Positions 59,842-64,000 of a DNA stretch of 64,000 nt are shown here, piece by piece. The DNA is taken from positions 806,001 through 870,000 of the forward strand of contig PHSQ01000002.1 of NCBI GenBank assembly GCA_002862095.1, in the 5' to 3' direction. The notes beneath the pieces are model-generated. The model saw nothing but the letters and a program-made list of their open reading frames with translations. It searched no databases and had not been told where the DNA came from. The DNA comes from Methylocystis sp. KS32 (lineage in GTDB: Bacteria; Pseudomonadota; Alphaproteobacteria; Rhizobiales; Beijerinckiaceae). The number at the start of each line of letters is the position of its first letter. The stretch's first letter is position 1. A program made the translations under genes and the position numbers.

Positions 59842-61160
59842 TACTCGCTGCGAAGCGCCTGAATGGGGTCGAGCGACGCCGCTTTCCAGGCTGGATAGAT
59901 CGAGGCCAGAATGGCCAGCGTCACGGTCATCCCCACCACCAGCATGACCTCTCGCGGCTCGACGATCGAAGGCAGGCGCGACAGGAAATAGAGCTCGGCG
60001 GGAAAAAGATTGGCGTCGAGCAGCTTGTTCAAAACGAGCCGAATCGAATCGAGATTCTTGGCGAGCAACAGGCCGAGTAAAAATCCGACCAGCGCGCCCG
60101 CCGTGCCGATCGAGGCGCCGATGATGAGAAAAATGCGCAAAACCGAACCACGCGTCGCCCCCATCGTGCGCAATATCGCGATGTCCTTGGTCTTGTCCTT
60201 CACCAGCATGGTCAAGCCCGAAACGATGTTGAAGGCGGCGACGATCACGATGAGAGTCAAAATTATGAAGAGAATATTTTTTTCCACTTGGAGCGTGTCG
60301 AAGAATGTCTTGTTCATCTGACGCCAGTCGGTGATAATGATCGGCCGCGATATGGCCTTGTCCGCCGCCATCCGGAAGGCGTCCATTTTCTCGGGATTGT
60401 CGACAAAGACCTCGATCGTGGTGACCTCGTTGTCCTTGTTGAAGAATTTCTGCGCTTCCACGAGCGGCATATAGACGAAAAGATTATCGAACTCGGACAT
60501 TCCGATCTGAAAGATCGCGACGACCGGATAGGCCTTGATGCGTGGCGTCACGCCGAAGGGGGTTTGCGCGCCCTTGGCGATCAGCAGGCTGATCTTGTCG
60601 CCCACGCGCACGCCGAGCTTTTCGGCGAGGCGCTGACCGATCGCGACGCCGCCAGCTGTGTCGAAAGTGTCAAAAGTGCCGTCGCGCAGATTGCTGGCGA
60701 CGCCGGGAAGATTGATCAGATCCTCTCCACGCACGCCCCGCACCAGCACCCCGGTCTGCCCGAATTGCGTCGAGGCGCCGGCGGCGCCTTCGACCATGGG
60801 GGCTGCGAGCGTAACGCCAGGAATTTTGGAAAGCTTGGCGGAGACATCTTCCCAATCGTTGAAAGGCGTGTCGAGCCCCTGCACGAACGCATGGCCGTTG
60901 ACGCCGAGGATCTTGTCCATCAGCTCGCGATGGAAACCATTCATGACCGACATCACCACGATGAGAGTCGCGACGCCCAGCGTGATGCCAAGGAAAGAAA
61001 AGACGGCGATGACCGAGACGAAGCCACTCGACCTGCGCGCCCGGAGATAACGTAGCGCGACGATCCATTCGAACGGCGCGAACATGCGCCCCTCGCCCGA
61101 AGGCGCATGCGCGGATTCGTTCATCGAATTCTCCCTCGCCGCTCGGGCGCCTCCGGTCAT
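59841..61160 (-). CDS. lolC: lipoprotein-releasing ABC transporter permease LolC/E
   Basis: A 439-residue FtsX-type permease. An N-terminal helix ([30 protein letters not shown]) precedes a large periplasmic domain (about 75-290), followed by three helices including [42 protein letters not shown] and [21 protein letters not shown]. The ATG overlaps the proS stop (TCATGA). Later ATGs at 61124 or 61085 are also possible starts. One LolC/E gene with LolD is the usual alphaproteobacterial arrangement. Confidence 0.93.
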   Translation of the reverse strand: MTGGARAARENSMNESAHAPSGEGRMFAPFEWIVALRYLRARRSSGFVSVIAVFSFLGITLGVATLIVVMSVMNGFHRELMDKILGVNGHAFVQGLDTPFNDWEDVSAKLSKIPGVTLAAPMVEGAAGASTQFGQTGVLVRGVRGEDLINLPGVASNLRDGTFDTFDTAGGVAIGQRLAEKLGVRVGDKISLLIAKGAQTPFGVTPRIKAYPVVAIFQIGMSEFDNLFVYMPLVEAQKFFNKDNEVTTIEVFVDNPEKMDAFRMAADKAISRPIIITDWRQMNKTFFDTLQVEKNILFIILTLIVIVAAFNIVSGLTMLVKDKTKDIAILRTMGATRGSVLRIFLIIGASIGTAGALVGFLLGLLLAKNLDSIRLVLNKLLDANLFPAELYFLSRLPSIVEPREVMLVVGMTVTLAILASIYPAWKAASLDPIQALRSE

Positions 61161-62500
61161 GAGCGCGCCGCCTGAACCGAGGCGACGATACGCGCCACGG
61201 CGTCGGCGGGAGCCAGATGCTCCCGCGCGCCGTCGCGTCGGCGCTTAACCTCGACCGTTCCTTCCGCGAGGCCCTTGGGTCCGACCACCACCTGCCAAGG
61301 CAGGCCGATCAGATCGAGCGTCGCGAATTTTGCTCCCGGACGTTCGTCGCGGTCGTCGTGGAGCACGTCCAGCCCGGCGTTCTCGAACTGCTGGACCAGT
61401 TCCGCGCATACCTTGCCGGTGGCGGCGTCGCCCTGCTTCAAATCGGCCACGCCGACATGGAAGGGCGCGACCTGCTCCGGCCAGACGATGCCGTTGTCGT
61501 CGTGGCCGGCCTCGATCAGCGCGGCGACGAGCCGTGACGGACCGATGCCATAGGACCCCATCGACAATGTGATCTCCTTGCCGTCGCGACCGCTCACCAC
61601 CGCGCGCATCGGCTCGGAATATTTGGTTCCGAAGTAGAAAATATGGCCGACCTCGATCCCTCGCGCGGCGACCCGAGCTTCCTCGGGCACGGCGTTATAG
61701 GCGGCTTCGTCGTGTTTCTCGCTGGTCGCGGCATAGAGGCTGGTCCATTTGCCGACGACCTCTTCCAGCGCGAGCGCGTCGTCGAAGTCGATATCCGCCG
61801 GCGGCGGCGGAAATTGCAGGAAATCCTTGTGGCAAAATACTTCGCTCTCGCCAGTGTGGGCAAGAATGATGAACTCGTGCGAGAGATTTCCGCCAATCGG
61901 TCCGGATTCAGCCGCCATCGGTATCGCTGTTAGCCCCATTCGCGCGAAGGTGCGCAGATAGGCCACGAACATCTTGTTGTAAGAATGGCGGCCCGCCGTC
62001 GCGTCGAGGTCGAAGGAATAGGCGTCCTTCATCAAAAATTCGCGCGAGCGCATGACGCCGAAGCGCGGGCGCACCTCGTCGCGGAATTTCCACTGTATAT
62101 GAAACAGGTTAAGGGGCAGATCCTTGTAGGAGCGCACATAGGCCCGCACGATCTCGGTGATCATTTCCTCATTGGTCGGGCCAAACAGCATCTCGCGGTC
62201 ATGGCGGTCGACGATGCGCAACATCTCCTTGCCATAGGCGTCGTAGCGGCCCGATTCGCGCCAAAGATCGGCCGATTGGATGGTGGGCATCAGAACCTCG
62301 ACCGCCCCCGCCCGCACCTGCTCCTCGCGGATGATGGCGTTGATCTTGTTCAAAACCCGCAAGCCGAGCGGAAGCCAGGCGTAAATGCCAGCCGACTCCT
62401 GTCGGATCAGCCCCGCCCGCAGCATCAAACGATGCGAGACGATCTCCGCCTCCTTGGGCGTTTCACGCAATATAGGGAGGAAATAGCGGGTGAGACGCAT
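61157..62500 (-). CDS. proS: prolyl-tRNA synthetase (short alphaproteobacterial type)
   Basis: A 447-residue class II synthetase without the editing insertion. Motif 1 region [22 protein letters not shown], motif 2 [25 protein letters not shown], and motif 3 [16 protein letters not shown] are present, with a C-terminal anticodon-binding domain. First gene of the proS-lolC-lolD operon. Confidence 0.96.
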   Translation of the reverse strand: MRLTRYFLPILRETPKEAEIVSHRLMLRAGLIRQESAGIYAWLPLGLRVLNKINAIIREEQVRAGAVEVLMPTIQSADLWRESGRYDAYGKEMLRIVDRHDREMLFGPTNEEMITEIVRAYVRSYKDLPLNLFHIQWKFRDEVRPRFGVMRSREFLMKDAYSFDLDATAGRHSYNKMFVAYLRTFARMGLTAIPMAAESGPIGGNLSHEFIILAHTGESEVFCHKDFLQFPPPPADIDFDDALALEEVVGKWTSLYAATSEKHDEAAYNAVPEEARVAARGIEVGHIFYFGTKYSEPMRAVVSGRDGKEITLSMGSYGIGPSRLVAALIEAGHDDNGIVWPEQVAPFHVGVADLKQGDAATGKVCAELVQQFENAGLDVLHDDRDERPGAKFATLDLIGLPWQVVVGPKGLAEGTVEVKRRRDGAREHLAPADAVARIVASVQAARS

Positions 62501-62837
62501 GGACTGTCCTTTGGGACGCCCGCGGCGGGCGGCGGGTTTTGTTGGTTTTCAAGCGAATCGGCGCGCCGCGCGAAACCTTGGGCGCGGCGCCTGTTCAAAC
62601 GCACCTAGAGAGAAAAGACAAGGGAGAGATGGGAAGGAGCATCCGCAAGGGCGCGCTGCCCCGATGGCGTTACCGTGACAGTCCACTCGATTGACCTACA
62701 GGTGAGGCTTTCAATTAAGTGGACTGTCACCCTAACCCCTCCATCATTGCGAGAAGACGGAGCCGACGAAGCAATCCAGGGGGTTGGCGCGGCTTAAGGA
62801 TTGCTTCGCTGTGCTCGCAATGACGGGCTCTACCCCC
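62501..62837. repeat. intergenic region with two palindromic repeat elements
   Basis: It contains a perfect 13-bp inverted repeat (62675-62687 with 62718-62730, GTGACAGTCCACT arms). Next is a REP-like element whose arms are TCATTGCGAG (62744-62753) with CTCGCAATGA (62814-62823), and CGAAGCAATCC (62767-62777) with GGATTGCTTCG (62798-62808). No gene is seen. It separates msrB from proS, both on the minus strand. Confidence 0.75.
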
Positions 62838-63236
62838 TCACTCCGGGATAAAATTCAACGCCACGCCGTTGATGCAATAGCGCAGGCCGGTGGGGGGCGG
62901 GCCGTCGGAGAAGACATGGCCGAGATGCGAGCCGCATTGGCTGCAATGGACCTCGGTGCGGACCATGCCGAAGCCACTGTCCTCGCTCGTCTCCACCGCG
63001 CCGGTCAGCGGCGCGAGGAAGCTCGGCCATCCGGAGCCGCTGTCGAATTTGCGGCTCGCGACGAACAGCGGCTGGTCGCAGCCGGCGCAGGCGAACACGC
63101 CAGCGCGTTTCTCGTGGTTGAGCGCGCAGCTTCCCGGCGGCTCGGTGCCATGCCCCCGCATCACCCGATATTGCTCGGACGTAAGGCGGGCGCGCCATTC
63201 CTGCTCCGTGCGCGCGACGGGAAAGGTTTTGTTCAT
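62838..63236 (-). CDS. msrB: peptide-methionine (R)-S-oxide reductase
   Basis: A 132-residue MsrB that reduces methionine-R-sulfoxide in proteins. Structural zinc Cys pairs are in FACAGCDQPLF and HCSQCGSHLGHVF, and the catalytic Cys is in LRYCINGVALNF. GSGWPSF is the substrate-pocket motif. It overlaps the upstream gene by ATGA. Confidence 0.95.
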   Translation of the reverse strand: MNKTFPVARTEQEWRARLTSEQYRVMRGHGTEPPGSCALNHEKRAGVFACAGCDQPLFVASRKFDSGSGWPSFLAPLTGAVETSEDSGFGMVRTEVHCSQCGSHLGHVFSDGPPPTGLRYCINGVALNFIPE

Positions 63237-63541
63237 CGGCGCGCCGCGCGGAAATTGGCGTCGAGCCGGCGCATGAAGGCGTCGAAGGAGGCGGCGGTGT
63301 CGAAGGAAACCTGCGTCAGGGCGGATTTGAGCCTGGCGAGGAGCCCGCCGCCCTCATGGTCGAGTTGGACCAGCCGCTGCTCCAGCGCTCGGCGGCGGCG
63401 CTCCAATTGTTCGATCTCGCAGCGGTCGTCGATGCGCGCGACGCCGGAGTCGTTCTTCATTTTGTTTCGAAGGTCGAGAATGCGCGCGGCCAATAGATCG
63501 GCGCGCAGTTCGAGTCCCGGATGCAATCCCGTGCGTGGCAT
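63233..63541 (-). CDS. hypothetical coiled-coil protein
   Basis: A 102-residue charged helical protein. Heptad-like IEQLERRRRALEQRLVQLDH suggests a coiled coil, followed by SFDTAASFDAFMRRLDANF. No family recognised. Its TGA overlaps the msrB ATG, so the two are cotranscribed. Confidence 0.7.
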   Translation of the reverse strand: MPRTGLHPGLELRADLLAARILDLRNKMKNDSGVARIDDRCEIEQLERRRRALEQRLVQLDHEGGGLLARLKSALTQVSFDTAASFDAFMRRLDANFRAARR

Positions 63542-63686
63542 GGCGATGATCTCCCCCAGTTCAATTTATCGCGCGCGCGGCCGGGTTCAAGCGGGCGGCG
63601 AACCACGTGGGCCACGGCGTCTTGACGCCGTTTGCCGAAAGCTGATTCATGGGCGGATTCGGCATGTGAAAAAAAGGGACAGCGAA

Positions 63687-64000
63687 ATGACGCGCCTGAT
63701 CGACCGCCGCGCTTTCGGCTTCTGCTGCGCCGGAGTTTTCATTCCGCCGAGCACGCCGCAACCGGCGCCGAAGCAGCCCGCGCTTCAGGGCGAATGGAGC
63801 CCTTCGCGCGACGCCACGGCGCAAGTCACCGTCGCGAGCTATGGGGCGGTGGGGTTTTTCTGGGGCTACGATTATTTCGAACCCCGCCGGGCGCGCTTCT
63901 CCGACGATGGCGGGAGACTGGATTTCGCCTTCAGGGGCGGCAAGGCGACGCTGACCCGAACCGGCCCGCGAACCGCGTTGCTCGTGGTCGAAGAGGGCGG
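63687..64000 (+). CDS. exported protein, N-terminal part (3' end outside window)
   Basis: An ATG after GGGACAGCGAA starts a frame open to the right edge (104 codons). MTRLIDRRAFGFCCAGVFIP looks like a short Tat-type signal (RRAFGF). The mature part (ALQGEWSPSRDATAQVTVAS, then WGYDYFEPRRARFSDDGG) is beta-rich and unassigned. The opposing minus-strand frame at 63561-63824 is judged a shadow. Confidence 0.55.
   Translation, partial: MTRLIDRRAFGFCCAGVFIPPSTPQPAPKQPALQGEWSPSRDATAQVTVASYGAVGFFWGYDYFEPRRARFSDDGGRLDFAFRGGKATLTRTGPRTALLVVEEG

Noticed and set aside
63561..63824. Minus-strand 87-residue frame
   Set aside because: It overlaps a better plus-strand frame with a start signal and signal peptide, and is arginine/alanine-rich without motifs.

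Overview
The window is a stretch of GC-rich chromosome from an alphaproteobacterium, most likely Hyphomicrobiales (Methylocystaceae/Beijerinckiaceae-like). The basis is gene content: an alphaproteobacterial zinc-free L36, a DUF1476/ATPase-zeta gene near purC, a RibBA with a degenerate second half, and a pleC/divJ-style kinase. A possible PmoD-like exported protein would fit a methanotroph, but no pmo, mmo or mxa gene is present, so that lifestyle is inference only.

Layout. 1-7.6 kb is a surface-polysaccharide cluster: the end of an O-antigen ligase/polymerase, three glycosyltransferases, an FkbM methyltransferase, a beta-barrel outer-membrane protein and GDP-fucose synthase. 8.6-10.7 kb holds a HiPIP-like gene (probably frameshifted) divergent from a Cyc2-like fused cytochrome-porin. 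10.9-16.2 kb encodes a five-PAS hybrid histidine kinase and an HD-GYP response regulator. 16.9-25.9 kb is a four-gene MdtABC-type RND efflux operon (NodT outer-membrane factor, adaptor, two permeases). 26-42 kb is mostly housekeeping: aroC, two HDAC-family genes, purC, DUF1476, xerC, cysE, a UDG-family gene, a sensor kinase, queC, rpmJ, an L,D-transpeptidase, a homocysteine methyltransferase-like gene and ribBA.

42.1-45.5 kb is the accessory highlight. A 3.2-kb insert lies between two near-identical 110-bp direct repeats next to ribBA. It carries an AT-rich control region with six 13-bp direct repeats and several palindromes, a DUF4258-like gene, a tandem AAA+ ATPase split by a frameshift, and an orphan small gene. 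It has no integrase or transposase.

45.5-64 kb returns to core genes: purS-purQ, holA-lptE-leuS, a biotin-dependent acyl-CoA carboxylase alpha subunit, clpP, tig, tRNA-Leu(UAG), a multicopper-oxidase-like protein that has lost most copper ligands, an exported membrane-anchored protein, lolD-lolC-proS and msrB. A partial exported-protein gene runs off the right edge. Palindromic intergenic repeats occur at about 10.8, 59.1 and 62.7 kb. Many gene pairs overlap as ATGA or GTGA, indicating tight operons.
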